Assembly (NCBI GenBank): GCA_003343905.1
Contig: QAKI01000002.1
Span: forward strand, 1-38,015
Direction of reading: 5' to 3'
DNA from: Subdoligranulum variabile
GTDB lineage: Bacteria; Bacillota; Clostridia; Oscillospirales; Ruminococcaceae
DNA length: 38,015 nucleotides
Positions 30,800-38,015 of the stretch are shown here, in pieces. Position numbers and translations under genes: made by a program. The notes under the pieces were generated by a model that made no database searches, was not told the DNA's origin, and was given only the letters and a program-made list of their open reading frames with translations. The stretch's first letter is position 1; each line of letters begins with the position of its first letter.

Positions 30800-32089
30800 T
30801 TACCGGCCCACCATGATGTCCAGAATCTCGCAGTCGGTGCCGCGCATACCCTCGCGCGCAAGGCGGCCCACGTTGGCGATGGTGCTTTCCACGCCTTTCG
30901 TCACGATGCCGTCCCCGGCGTAGAACTGCAGCCCCTGCTGGTACAGCCGGTAGCCCAGCAGGCCGTTGTTCACGGCGGTGGCGATCTTGGCGGCGCAGGA
31001 CGCCTTGGCGCCGTCGCATACCATGCCGGACAGGATCGCCAGCGCGTTGACGATGGTGTGGGCGATGACCTCATAATCGCCGCCGTCCAGCCAGGCGATG
31101 CCGCAGGCGGCCCCCACCCCGGCGCTGGTGGCCCCGCAGAAAGCCGAAAGCCGCCCGATGCCGGTCTTTTGGTGGATGGTGATGAGGTCAGACACCAGCA
31201 GCGCCCGCAGCAAAGCGTCGTGGGGCAGGCCCTTTTCGCGCGCATAGACGATGACCGGCACCGAAGCCGTCAGGCCCTGGTTGCCGCTGCCCGATACGAT
31301 GGCCACCGGCAGTTCGCAGCCGCTCATGCGGGCGTCGCTGCCCGCGGCGGCCGCCGCGGCCGCATGGGTGTACAGGTCGCCGGGGGCGGACTTGAGCAGC
31401 GTGCGCCCCACCTGCGCGCCCCAGGGGTTGCGCAGCCCTTCGTCAGAGATCGCCATGTTGCATTCGATCTGCCGTTCCAGCAGGTCCCGCACATCGTCCA
31501 GGTCGGCCCCGGCGGCAAAGTCCAGAATGTCCTCCACCGTCATGGCGGTGCGGTCGGTCTGGGCCGCGGCCTGGGGCCGCGGCGCGGCGGAGGCGGGCAG
31601 GGGGCGGGGCGCGCCGTCCTGTTCCAGCACCGTCAGGTTGGTGTGGAAGTCCTCGATCACGGCGCGGGCCGTGCCGTGGTCGGAATCCAGCCGCACTTCA
31701 ATATAAAAGACCTTGTCCCCCGCCGCGGGCCGGACCGTGAAGCGGCAGCTTTGCAGCAATGCGTGCATCCGCTGGCGGCCGGCGTCGTCCAGCCGGGCGA
31801 TGACCTGCAGCCCGGCGCGCTCGTCCCCGCCCGCCAGCCCGGCGGCGGCTGCGGTCTCCAGCCCGCGGGCCCCGCCGGTGTTGGGCACCACGACGCTTTT
31901 GACGTTTTTGATGATGTTGCCGCTCACCAGCAGTTCGCAGCCGCGCAGGGCCGCGCCCGTGGGCAGCACGCTGCGGGCGGCGGCCACCGCATAGGCCACG
32001 GCCGCGGGCTCGGTGCAGCCCATGGCCAGCAGCAGTTCTTCGCGCAGGATCGCCAGGTACATGCCGTAGCGGGGATCGGTCTTGTTCAT
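30800..32089 (-). CDS. UPF0597 / L-cysteine desulfidase-family protein
   Basis: A 429-residue cytoplasmic protein of the L-serine dehydratase alpha-like, L-cysteine desulfidase (CyuA/YhaM) family. Members use an oxygen-sensitive iron-sulfur centre to split L-cysteine, or related amino acids, to pyruvate, ammonia and sulfide. Signatures: AMGCTEPAAVAYAVA (candidate Cys25), SGNIIKNVKSVVVPNTGG, RQIECNMAISDEGL, LPVAIVSGSGNQGLTASVPV, GRLSAFCGATSAGVGAACGI, and AILSGMVCDGAKASCAAKIA with cluster-type cysteines. The ribosome site AAAAGGAG is 8 bases before the ATG; an upstream in-frame extension has none. Single gene between two terminators. In E. coli its relative is a cysteine-detoxification gene; the substrate here is inferred. 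Confidence 0.9.
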   Translation of the reverse strand: MNKTDPRYGMYLAILREELLLAMGCTEPAAVAYAVAAARSVLPTGAALRGCELLVSGNIIKNVKSVVVPNTGGARGLETAAAAGLAGGDERAGLQVIARLDDAGRQRMHALLQSCRFTVRPAAGDKVFYIEVRLDSDHGTARAVIEDFHTNLTVLEQDGAPRPLPASAAPRPQAAAQTDRTAMTVEDILDFAAGADLDDVRDLLERQIECNMAISDEGLRNPWGAQVGRTLLKSAPGDLYTHAAAAAAAGSDARMSGCELPVAIVSGSGNQGLTASVPVIVYAREKGLPHDALLRALLVSDLITIHQKTGIGRLSAFCGATSAGVGAACGIAWLDGGDYEVIAHTIVNALAILSGMVCDGAKASCAAKIATAVNNGLLGYRLYQQGLQFYAGDGIVTKGVESTIANVGRLAREGMRGTDCEILDIMVGR

Positions 32090-32122
32090 GGGACAGGCTC
32101 CTTTTTTGTAGAATACAGCCTT

Positions 32123-32128
32123 ATCATA
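32123..32128 (-). promoter_or_regulatory. Candidate extended -10 of the UPF0597 gene
   Basis: TGC-TATGAT on the minus strand, about 34 bases before the start codon. No good -35 at 17 bases, so it would rely on the extended -10. Confidence 0.45.
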
Positions 32129-32189
32129 GCACATTTGCGCGCCCAGGGGAATATGGGGCCGCCTGCATGGCAAGATCCGCGCCGCTGTT

Positions 32190-32218
32190 TTGACAGGCCG
32201 CGGGCGCTGTGGTATCAT
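32190..32218 (+). promoter_or_regulatory. Promoter of the OmpR-type two-component genes
   Basis: Perfect TTGACA (32190-32195), 17 bases, TATCAT (32213-32218), about 40 bases before the regulator start. Confidence 0.85.
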
Positions 32219-32256
32219 GGGGCCAAATAGGCCCAACGGCAAAGGAGGACGAAACG

Positions 32257-32928
32257 ATGGCACAGCGCATCCTGATCGTGGAGGACGACGCGGCCCTGGG
32301 CGAAGGGCTGCGCCTGACGCTGGAACGCTATGACTGCACGGTAGCGCCCACGCTGGCGGCGGCGCGGCAGGCATGGGCGGCGGGCGGCTGGGCGCTGGTG
32401 ATCCTGGACCTGAACCTGCCCGACGGCAGCGGGCTGGACCTGCTGCGGGCGGTGCGGCGCGCCGGGGACCTGCCGGTGCTGATCCTGACGGCCAACGACC
32501 TGGAACTGGACCAGGTGCGCGGGCTGGAACTGGGGGCCGACGATTATGTGACGAAGCCTTTCTCGCTGGCGGTGCTGCGCGCGCGGGTCAAGAACCTGCT
32601 GCTGCGCGCCCGGGCCGGGGGGCAGGCGCCGGTCTTTCAGCAGGGGCCGTTCCTGTTTGATTTTGCCCGCATGGAGTTCCGGCGGGACGGGCAGGCGGTG
32701 GAACTTTCCCGCACCGAACAGCGGCTTTTGCGCCTGCTGGTGGAAAACCGCGGCCGCGTGCTGACCCGCGCCCAACTGCTGGACGCCGTGTGGGAAGGCG
32801 GCGACTTTGTGGAGGAGAACGCCCTCTCGGTCGCCATGCGGCGGCTGCGGAACAAGCTGCCGGGCCTGCCGGTGCGCACGGTCTACGGCGTGGGCTACGC
32901 CTGGCAGGCCGGGGAGGGCGGCGTATGA
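32257..32928 (+). CDS. OmpR-family response regulator
   Basis: 223 residues. Receiver domain (ILIVEDDAALGEGL; phospho-acceptor Asp51 in VILDLNLPDGSG; VLILTAND; GADDYVTKPFSLAVL) and winged-helix DNA-binding domain (LSRTEQRLLRLLVENRGRVL, ENALSVAMRRLRNKL, VRTVYGVGYAW). The ribosome site AAAGGAGG is 8 bases before the ATG. The stop overlaps the kinase start (ATGA). It most likely controls the ABC transporter genes 1.3 kb downstream, as in BceRS/VanRS-like modules. Confidence 0.93.
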   Translation: MAQRILIVEDDAALGEGLRLTLERYDCTVAPTLAAARQAWAAGGWALVILDLNLPDGSGLDLLRAVRRAGDLPVLILTANDLELDQVRGLELGADDYVTKPFSLAVLRARVKNLLLRARAGGQAPVFQQGPFLFDFARMEFRRDGQAVELSRTEQRLLRLLVENRGRVLTRAQLLDAVWEGGDFVEENALSVAMRRLRNKLPGLPVRTVYGVGYAWQAGEGGV

Positions 32929-33848
32929 TCCCGGTGCTGTTCTGCCTGCTGGGGCTGGCGGCGCTGGCCGTGGGCGGCTGGCTGTTCTGGCGGGCGCGGC
33001 GCACGATGCGCCGCCTGGACCGGATGCTGACCAGCGCCATTGACGGCGGCTTTGTGGAGGAACAGTATGCCGAGAGCGCGCTCTCGGCGCTGGAAAGCCG
33101 GATGGCGCGGCTGCTGCACGGCAGCGCGGCCGCTAACCGGGACCTGGCGCGGGAACAGGACGCCGTGCAAAGCCTGATCTCGGACATATCGCATCAGGCG
33201 CGCACGCCGATGGCGAACGTGCTGCTGTATGCGTCGCTGCTGGAGGAAAGCGGCCTGACCGAAGCGCAGCAGGCCCGCCTGACGCCGCTGCGCGCCCAGG
33301 CCGAAAAGCTGAATTTCCTGCTGGAGAACCTGATCCGCGCCTCCCGGCTGGAAACGGGGCTGCTGCAGCTTGCCCCCGCCGAGGGGCCGGTGGACGGGCT
33401 GCTGGAACGGGCGGCGGAACAGGCCGCCGCGGCTGCCGCGCAGAAAGGCGTGGCGCTGACCGTGCGCCCGGCGGAAGCGAACGCCTGGTTCGACCCGCGC
33501 TGGACGGCCGAAGCACTGTACAATCTGGTGGACAACGCCGTGAAATACACGCCGCCCGGCGGGCAGGTGACGGTATCGGCCGCGCTGCTGGAAAGTTTCT
33601 GCCGGGTGGATGTGGCCGACACCGGCCCCGGCATCCCGGAAAGCGAGCAGGGGGCCATCTTCCAGCGGTTCGCGCGGGGCGCCGCCGCCCGCAATACCGA
33701 GGGGCTGGGCATCGGGTTGTATCTGGCCCGGCAGATCGCCGCCGGGCAGGGCGGGTATATCCGGGTGCGCAGCGCGCCGGGGCAGGGCAGCGTGTTTTCG
33801 CTCTATTTGCCGCGGCGCTTTACGAAAGGGGCGGCGGACGCGCCCTGA
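32925..33848 (+). CDS. Sensor histidine kinase with a single TM helix
   Basis: 307 residues. Only one clear membrane helix (2-24, IPVLFCLLGLAALAVGGWLFW) and no extracellular sensing domain, then a linker, the H-box SLISDISHQARTPMANVL (phospho-His90), N-box WTAEALYNLVDNAVKYTPPGG, G-boxes VADTGPGIP and EGLGIGLYLARQIAAGQGG. Catalytic motifs look complete. Kinases without an own sensor domain commonly take their signal from a partner ABC transporter, and one follows downstream. It overlaps the regulator by 4 bases. Confidence 0.9.
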   Translation: MIPVLFCLLGLAALAVGGWLFWRARRTMRRLDRMLTSAIDGGFVEEQYAESALSALESRMARLLHGSAAANRDLAREQDAVQSLISDISHQARTPMANVLLYASLLEESGLTEAQQARLTPLRAQAEKLNFLLENLIRASRLETGLLQLAPAEGPVDGLLERAAEQAAAAAAQKGVALTVRPAEANAWFDPRWTAEALYNLVDNAVKYTPPGGQVTVSAALLESFCRVDVADTGPGIPESEQGAIFQRFARGAAARNTEGLGIGLYLARQIAAGQGGYIRVRSAPGQGSVFSLYLPRRFTKGAADAP

Positions 33849-34271
33849 CGCCGGGACGTTTTTTGAAAAAATTGTACGATTCTTTCAAAACTGTCACTTT
33901 CTGGAGAGAGTGCCGCAAGATTGATGGTGTATCATGGGTATCGTAAAGGGGGAACAGCCCCGGAACGATACCCGTTTTTGTTCTTTCTTTGCTGCGGGCA
34001 CAGCGGAGCCAGATCCCCGGCGCCGTCCTGTTCTACTGCCGGACCCACCCGCTGCGTCACTCGGCCTTGCCATACATACAGTATGCCTGCGGCCTCCTTC
34101 CTTGCGGCTGTGCCCGGCAGCGAATATTCCGGCACCGTTGCCTGGCCCGCTGCACCCGAGAAAGAACCAAAGAAATTTCAATAAAAATCGCATGTATATG
34201 CGATTTTGGCTAAAAGTTCTTTGCTTACTTTCTTTCAAGAAAGTAAGTAAACCAAGAAAAGGAGCGATACC
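33849..34271. other. 423-base region between kinase and ABC genes: terminator plus AT-rich hairpins
   Basis: No gene is seen. 33936-33985 is a terminator-like hairpin (GGGTATCGT/ACGATACCC with an inner GGGG/CCCC stem, then GTTTTTGTTCTTTC). 34184-34207 is AAAATCGCAT-GTAT-ATGCGATTTT. 34224-34247 is an 11-base stem CTTACTTTCTT with its complement, ending just 12 bases before the ribosome site of the ATPase gene. The last 90 bases are far more AT-rich than the flanks. A promoter for the ABC genes must lie here, but I could not fix a good box pair. Confidence 0.6.
33936..33985 (+). terminator. Terminator after the kinase gene
   Basis: 9-base outer stem GGGTATCGT/ACGATACCC, inner GGGG/CCCC, then GTTTTTG and a T-rich run. 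It could also act as an attenuator for the ABC genes downstream. Confidence 0.75.
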
Positions 34272-34940
34272 ATGACGATCTTACAGACCCATGCCCTGAA
34301 AAAATACTACGGCAGCGGCGACACGCTGGTCAAGGCGCTGGACGGCGTCGATCTCTCGGTGGAGGAAGGCGAGTTCGTCGCCATCGTGGGCACCTCCGGC
34401 AGCGGCAAAAGCACGCTGCTGCACATGCTGGGCGGGCTGGACCGCCCCACATCCGGCACCGTCACCGTGGACGGCAAAGAGATCTTCGCCCTCAAGGACG
34501 AAGCCCTGACGATCTTCCGCCGCCGCAAGATCGGCTTCGTGTTCCAGGCGTACAACCTGGTGCCGGTGCTGTCGGTGTATGACAACATCGTACTGCCCAT
34601 CCAGCTCGACTGCGCGCGGGTGGATAAACGCCATATCAAGGGCATCATCCACGCCCTGGGCCTGGAAGAAAAACTTTCCAGCCTGCCGGGCCAGCTTTCG
34701 GGCGGGCAGCAGCAGCGCGTCGCCATCGCGCGGGCGCTGGCGACCAAACCCGCCATCCTGCTGGCCGACGAACCCACCGGCAACCTGGACTCCGCCACCA
34801 GCCAGGACGTTCTGAGCCTGATGAAGACCATGAGCCGCACCTTCCGGCAGACGATGGTCATGATCACCCATAACGAGGAGATCGCCCAGTTGGCCGACCG
34901 CATCGTCCGCATCGAGGACGGGCGCATCGCCGCCCGCTGA
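34272..34940 (+). CDS. ABC transporter ATPase (MacB/BceA-like)
   Basis: 222 residues. Walker A GTSGSGKST (40-48), Q-loop VFQAYNLVP (90-98), signature LSGGQQQR (142-149), Walker B AILLADEPTG (161-170) and switch His in MVMITHNEEIA. The sequence type (LEEKLSSLPGQLSGGQQQRV, EPTGNLDS) belongs to the MacB/LolD/BceA group that powers FtsX-type permeases. The ribosome site AAAGGAG is about 7 bases before the ATG. It is followed 17 bases later by the permease gene. Likely role: removal or sensing of a peptide antibiotic or other membrane-active compound. Confidence 0.95.
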   Translation: MTILQTHALKKYYGSGDTLVKALDGVDLSVEEGEFVAIVGTSGSGKSTLLHMLGGLDRPTSGTVTVDGKEIFALKDEALTIFRRRKIGFVFQAYNLVPVLSVYDNIVLPIQLDCARVDKRHIKGIIHALGLEEKLSSLPGQLSGGQQQRVAIARALATKPAILLADEPTGNLDSATSQDVLSLMKTMSRTFRQTMVMITHNEEIAQLADRIVRIEDGRIAAR

Positions 34941-34957
34941 AAGGGGGAAGTCCTGCC

Positions 34958-37654
34958 ATGATGAAAGTCGCCAACCGCGGCTGTATCCGCCGCTTGAGCC
35001 GCAAGGCCCTGGCCGCCGCCCGCACCCGCAATATCGTGGCGGTGCTGGCCATCGCCCTTACCAGTATCCTGTTCACCTCGCTGTTCACCATCACCACCGC
35101 CCTCAGCGCCAGTACCCGGCAGTATAACTTCCGTACCGCCGGGGGCGATGTCCACGCCTCGGTCAAAAACATCACCTGGGAACAGGTCGAGGAACTGCGC
35201 AGCGACCCCGAACCCGTCCAGGTGGGGGCGCGGCTGTTCCTCGGCTACCCCACCGACCCGCCCTTCAATAAAGCCCATGTGGAGGTCAGCTACATCGAAC
35301 CCGAAGAAGCGCCCCACTACTTCTGCACCCCCACCACCGGCGCCCTGCCCGCCGAAGGCACCGACGAAGCCGCCTGCGACAAGCTGGTGCTGGACCTGCT
35401 GGGCGTGGAAGCCAAGGTCGGCACCCGGTTCACGCTGGACTTTTATATCGACAACGATACCGGGGACCCCACCCTCGTCAGCCGGACCTTCACCCTCTCC
35501 GGCTGGTGGGAACATGACCCTGTCTGTTCCGCCAGTCAGGTGCTGATCGCCCGCTCTGCCGCCGAGGAGATCGCGGCCCTGTCCAACGGGGACCCGGCTA
35601 CCTCCACCGGCAAATGGACGGCGGGCGTCATGTTCAAAAGCGCCGCCCATATCGAGGATGACCTCAGCGCCCTGCTGGAACGCCACGGCATGCAGACCGC
35701 CGACCCCACCGCCGAAGGCTATGTGGACAGCGGCGTGAACTGGGGCTACCTGGGCGCGCAGGTGTCTGAAAGCGGCGATATCCAGACCACGCTGATGGCC
35801 GCGGGCATACTGGTGCTCATCCTCATCACCGGCTACCTCATCATCTATAACGTGTTCCAGATCTCGGTCGCCAACGATATCCGCTTTTACGGCCTGCTCA
35901 AGACCATCGGCACCACGGCGCGGCAGCTTCGGCGCATCCTGCTGTATCAGGCGCTGTGGCTGTCGCTGGTGGGCATCCCGCTGGGGCTGGTGCTGGGCTA
36001 CGCCGCAGGCAACCTGATGGTGCCCTTCGCCGCCGCCACCGTCAACCCCGCCCTGCAGACCAGCGTCCAGTTTGAACCCTGGGCTTTCGTGGCCGCGGCG
36101 GTGTTCTCTCTGCTCACGGTGCTGCTCTCCTGCGCGCGGCCGGTGCGGCTGGCCGGGCGGGTCTCCCCGGTGGAAGCCCTGCGCTATACCGAGGCTTCGC
36201 CCCGCCGCCTGCACGCCAAAAAACGCCGGGCCGCCGGGGGCAAAGCGTTCCTGCCCGCCACGGCGTGGGCGAACCTGGGCCGCAGCAAGGGCCGCACCGC
36301 CGTCACCGCCATCAGCCTGGCGCTGGCCGTCGTGCTGCTCAATATGACCTGGACCTTCACCTCCGGTTTTGATATGGAAAAGTATATGCGGGACCGTTCC
36401 GCCGCGGATTATATCCTGGCTTCGGGGGACTACTTCCAGTCCAACTACCGTTTTGAGGAGAACGTCCTGCCCGAACAGGCCATCGAGGACGTGCAGGCCC
36501 AGGGTACGGTCACCGAGGGCGGCCGCGTCTACGGCAGCTTCAGCACCATCTGGGACGCCGTGGACGAGGACTGGTACCGCGATTCCTGGACCGCCGCCTA
36601 TGCGGGCATCGGGCAGCTTGACCAGTTGGAACAGGAGATCGCCAACAAGCCCCGCAGTGAGGACGGCAAGCTGTACACACCCATCCAACTGTACGGCATG
36701 GAGGATTTCCCCCTTTCGCGCCTGAACGTGGTGAACGGGGACCTGGCCCCGCTGTACGACCCGGCGCAGAATGCCATCGCGGCTGTGTATGAAGAGGACG
36801 ACTACGGCGAAGTGCGGCCCGAAAGCGCCTGGGGTAAAGTGGGCGATACCATCACCCTGCGCTATGTGGAAGCTACGCAATACTATTACACCGATACCGG
36901 CGAAACCATCCCCGACGACGCCGACTGGTCCGCTGTGGAAAACAACGGGCGGCCCTACTCGGTGCGCGCCACCGAATACCGCGACGTGACCTATACGGTC
37001 TGCGCCGAGGTGGTGGTGCCGTCCACCCTGTCTTTCCGCTATTACGGCGCGGACCAGTTCATTCTGAACGGCGACCGCTTCGTGCAGGATACCGGCACCG
37101 CGCCCACCATGTGCTATGCCTTCAACACTACGTCCGAAGGCAACGCCGCCATGGAACAGTATCTGGAAGAATATACAGGCAGCATCGACCCCACGCTGGA
37201 TTTCGAGAGCAAGCAGAGCTATGAGGCCGAGTTCGAGGGCCTGCGCAGCATGTTCACGATCATCGGCGGCGCGCTGGCCTTTGTCATCGGGCTGGTGGGC
37301 GTGCTGAACTTCGTCAACGCCATCCTCACCGGCATCATCACCCGTCGGCGGGAGTTCGCGGTCCTGCAGTCCGTCGGCATGACGGGCCGCCAGCTCAAAA
37401 CGCTGCTCATGCTGGAAGGCGTGGGCTACACGGTGCTGGCCATCGTGGGCGCGCTGGTGGTGTCGCTCATCGCCGGGCCGCTGGTCGGTCCCGCGGTGGA
37501 AAAACTGTTCTGGTTCTACAGCTACCATTTCACTGTGCTGCCCATTCTGGTGGTGTTGCCGGTGTTCCTGCTGCTGGGCTGTGTGGTGCCGCTGGCAAGC
37601 TACCGCGCCGCCGCCCGCCAGACCATCGTGGAGCGTCTGCGCGCGGTGGAGTGA
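34958..37654 (+). CDS. FtsX-domain ABC permease (BceB/MacB-like)
   Basis: An 898-residue membrane protein. Helix about 26-46, a first extracellular domain to about 280, three helices of the first FtsX domain (ILVLILITGYLIIYNVFQIS; LYQALWLSLVGIPLGLVLGY; AFVAAAVFSLLTVLLSCARP), a cytoplasmic link (VSPVEALRYTEASPRRLHAK), another helix, a second extracellular domain of about 300 residues (440-760), and a second FtsX domain ending YRAAARQTIVERLRAVE. The duplicated 1+3+1+3 layout resembles two-FtsX permeases of the LolE/YtrF and predicted peptide-export groups rather than the ten-helix BceB with one large loop. It pairs with the ATPase just upstream. Confidence 0.9.
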   Translation: MMKVANRGCIRRLSRKALAAARTRNIVAVLAIALTSILFTSLFTITTALSASTRQYNFRTAGGDVHASVKNITWEQVEELRSDPEPVQVGARLFLGYPTDPPFNKAHVEVSYIEPEEAPHYFCTPTTGALPAEGTDEAACDKLVLDLLGVEAKVGTRFTLDFYIDNDTGDPTLVSRTFTLSGWWEHDPVCSASQVLIARSAAEEIAALSNGDPATSTGKWTAGVMFKSAAHIEDDLSALLERHGMQTADPTAEGYVDSGVNWGYLGAQVSESGDIQTTLMAAGILVLILITGYLIIYNVFQISVANDIRFYGLLKTIGTTARQLRRILLYQALWLSLVGIPLGLVLGYAAGNLMVPFAAATVNPALQTSVQFEPWAFVAAAVFSLLTVLLSCARPVRLAGRVSPVEALRYTEASPRRLHAKKRRAAGGKAFLPATAWANLGRSKGRTAVTAISLALAVVLLNMTWTFTSGFDMEKYMRDRSAADYILASGDYFQSNYRFEENVLPEQAIEDVQAQGTVTEGGRVYGSFSTIWDAVDEDWYRDSWTAAYAGIGQLDQLEQEIANKPRSEDGKLYTPIQLYGMEDFPLSRLNVVNGDLAPLYDPAQNAIAAVYEEDDYGEVRPESAWGKVGDTITLRYVEATQYYYTDTGETIPDDADWSAVENNGRPYSVRATEYRDVTYTVCAEVVVPSTLSFRYYGADQFILNGDRFVQDTGTAPTMCYAFNTTSEGNAAMEQYLEEYTGSIDPTLDFESKQSYEAEFEGLRSMFTIIGGALAFVIGLVGVLNFVNAILTGIITRRREFAVLQSVGMTGRQLKTLLMLEGVGYTVLAIVGALVVSLIAGPLVGPAVEKLFWFYSYHFTVLPILVVLPVFLLLGCVVPLASYRAAARQTIVERLRAVE

Positions 37655-37722
37655 GGGGAGGAGAGCAAAAGCCTCCCCGTCGGGCAGGACGTGCGACAAG
37701 AACATTCCCTTTCCGCGGGTTT

Positions 37723-37746
37723 GTAGGGCGGGGTCTTGACCCCGCC
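37723..37746 (+). repeat. GTAG-hairpin element 5
   Basis: Plus strand: GTAG, GGCGGGGTC, TT, GACCCCGCC, preceded by TTT as in element 3. It lies about 8.8 kb from the other four. Confidence 0.85.
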
Positions 37747-37880
37747 GCGGGCACGTCCCGGAAGGTGCTGCGCAGCCGGGAAGTAGGACCCCTCAGGCCG
37801 CTGCGCGTCCAGCTCCCCTATAAGGGGAGCCTTTGAGTGGGTTGCAACACAGGAACCCGCAGGCGGCGCTCGACTCCGCA

Positions 37881-37965
37881 GCCCCTAAAGGGGAGCCTTT
37901 GACGGGTTGTAGAGAAAAAGCCTCCCCTTTTAGGGGAGGTGTCTGCCGAAGGCAGACGGAAGGGT
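37881..37965 (+). repeat. Repeat module B, copy 4
   Basis: Same order as the other copies: CTAAAGGGGAGCCTTTGACG, CTCCCC-TTTTA-GGGGAG, and here GTCTGC-CGAAG-GCAGAC with a longer loop than copies 1 and 2. Confidence 0.85.
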
Positions 37966-38015
37966 CTTGCACTTTCCGACAGGCACGGCGCGGCGGGGGG
38001 GGGGGGGAGAACCCC

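Larger units (their letters stand above)
37655..38015. repeat. Repeat-rich end of the window
   Basis: No gene. It holds a weak GGGGAGG/CCTCCCC hairpin right after the permease stop (37655-37678), GTAG element 5, a CCTCAGGCCGCTGCGCG fragment of module A (about 37791), a second module A fragment (37858-37890), module B copy 4 (37881-37965), and a run of 13 G (37995-38007). Confidence 0.8.

Noticed and set aside
34307..37705. Very long open reading frame on the minus strand opposite the ABC genes (over 1100 codons)
   Set aside because: It mirrors the ATPase and permease genes, is low-complexity (Gly/Val/His/Gln-rich), lacks a ribosome site, and the plus-strand proteins have clear family motifs. 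It is an effect of GC-rich third codon positions.

Overview
The window is a GC-rich (by eye a little over 60%) piece of a Gram-positive-type Clostridia genome. AGGAGG-type ribosome binding sites, CUT1 sugar ABC transporters with lipoprotein binding proteins, YesM/YesN-like and VanRS/BceRS-like two-component systems, LacI regulators and a dense set of intergenic repeats suggest a gut Oscillospiraceae/Ruminococcaceae relative (Faecalibacterium, Gemmiger or Subdoligranulum type). That placement rests on protein and sequence style, not on a 16S gene, and none is present.

Region 1 (1-11.3 kb) is a glycan-use locus. One minus-strand operon reads binding lipoprotein, two permeases, PHP-domain protein, GH88 unsaturated uronyl hydrolase, OPA-like MFS transporter, heparinase II/III-family lyase and a GH112 galactosyl-HexNAc (or galactosyl-rhamnose) phosphorylase cut by the window edge. 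Several genes overlap by 1-4 bases. A GH29 alpha-L-fucosidase is transcribed divergently. None of the enzymes has an evident signal peptide, so short uronate-, galactose- and fucose-containing oligosaccharides are probably imported whole and dismantled in the cytoplasm. Host glycans are the leading idea.

Region 2 (11.4-20 kb) holds a small membrane-tethered XRE regulator; a plus-strand set of MFS transporter, LacI regulator and a membrane-embedded alpha/beta hydrolase; and a minus-strand YesN/YesM-type response regulator and sensor kinase pair that is a plausible controller of the ABC operon. Region 3 (20-26.3 kb) has a structured intergenic repeat block, a ferritin-like protein, a small serine recombinase that appears to start at ATC, a DUF6591-like lipoprotein, and a three-gene operon of TauE/SafE permease, cysteine-rich DUF3795-like protein and a two-TM protein.

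Region 4 (26.3-32.1 kb) has a diketo-gulonate reductase (dlgD/yiaK-like) with a HAD phosphatase, and a LacI regulator whose promoter shares a TGTAAG-NN-CTTACA operator with the dlgD promoter. Between them lies about 1.1 kb of mosaic repeats. An UPF0597/L-cysteine desulfidase-family gene follows. Region 5 (32.2-37.7 kb) is a response regulator and one-TM kinase followed by a MacB/BceAB-like ABC transporter, resembling antimicrobial-peptide sensing and detoxification modules. The last 360 bases are again repeats and end in a run of 13 G.

The most unusual signal is a set of five short elements (28.7-29.0 kb and 37.7 kb). All have the same build, GTAG followed by a 9-bp stem with a 2-nt loop, but three different stem sequences. 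They resemble REP/BIME elements and lie in a mosaic of longer repeat modules.
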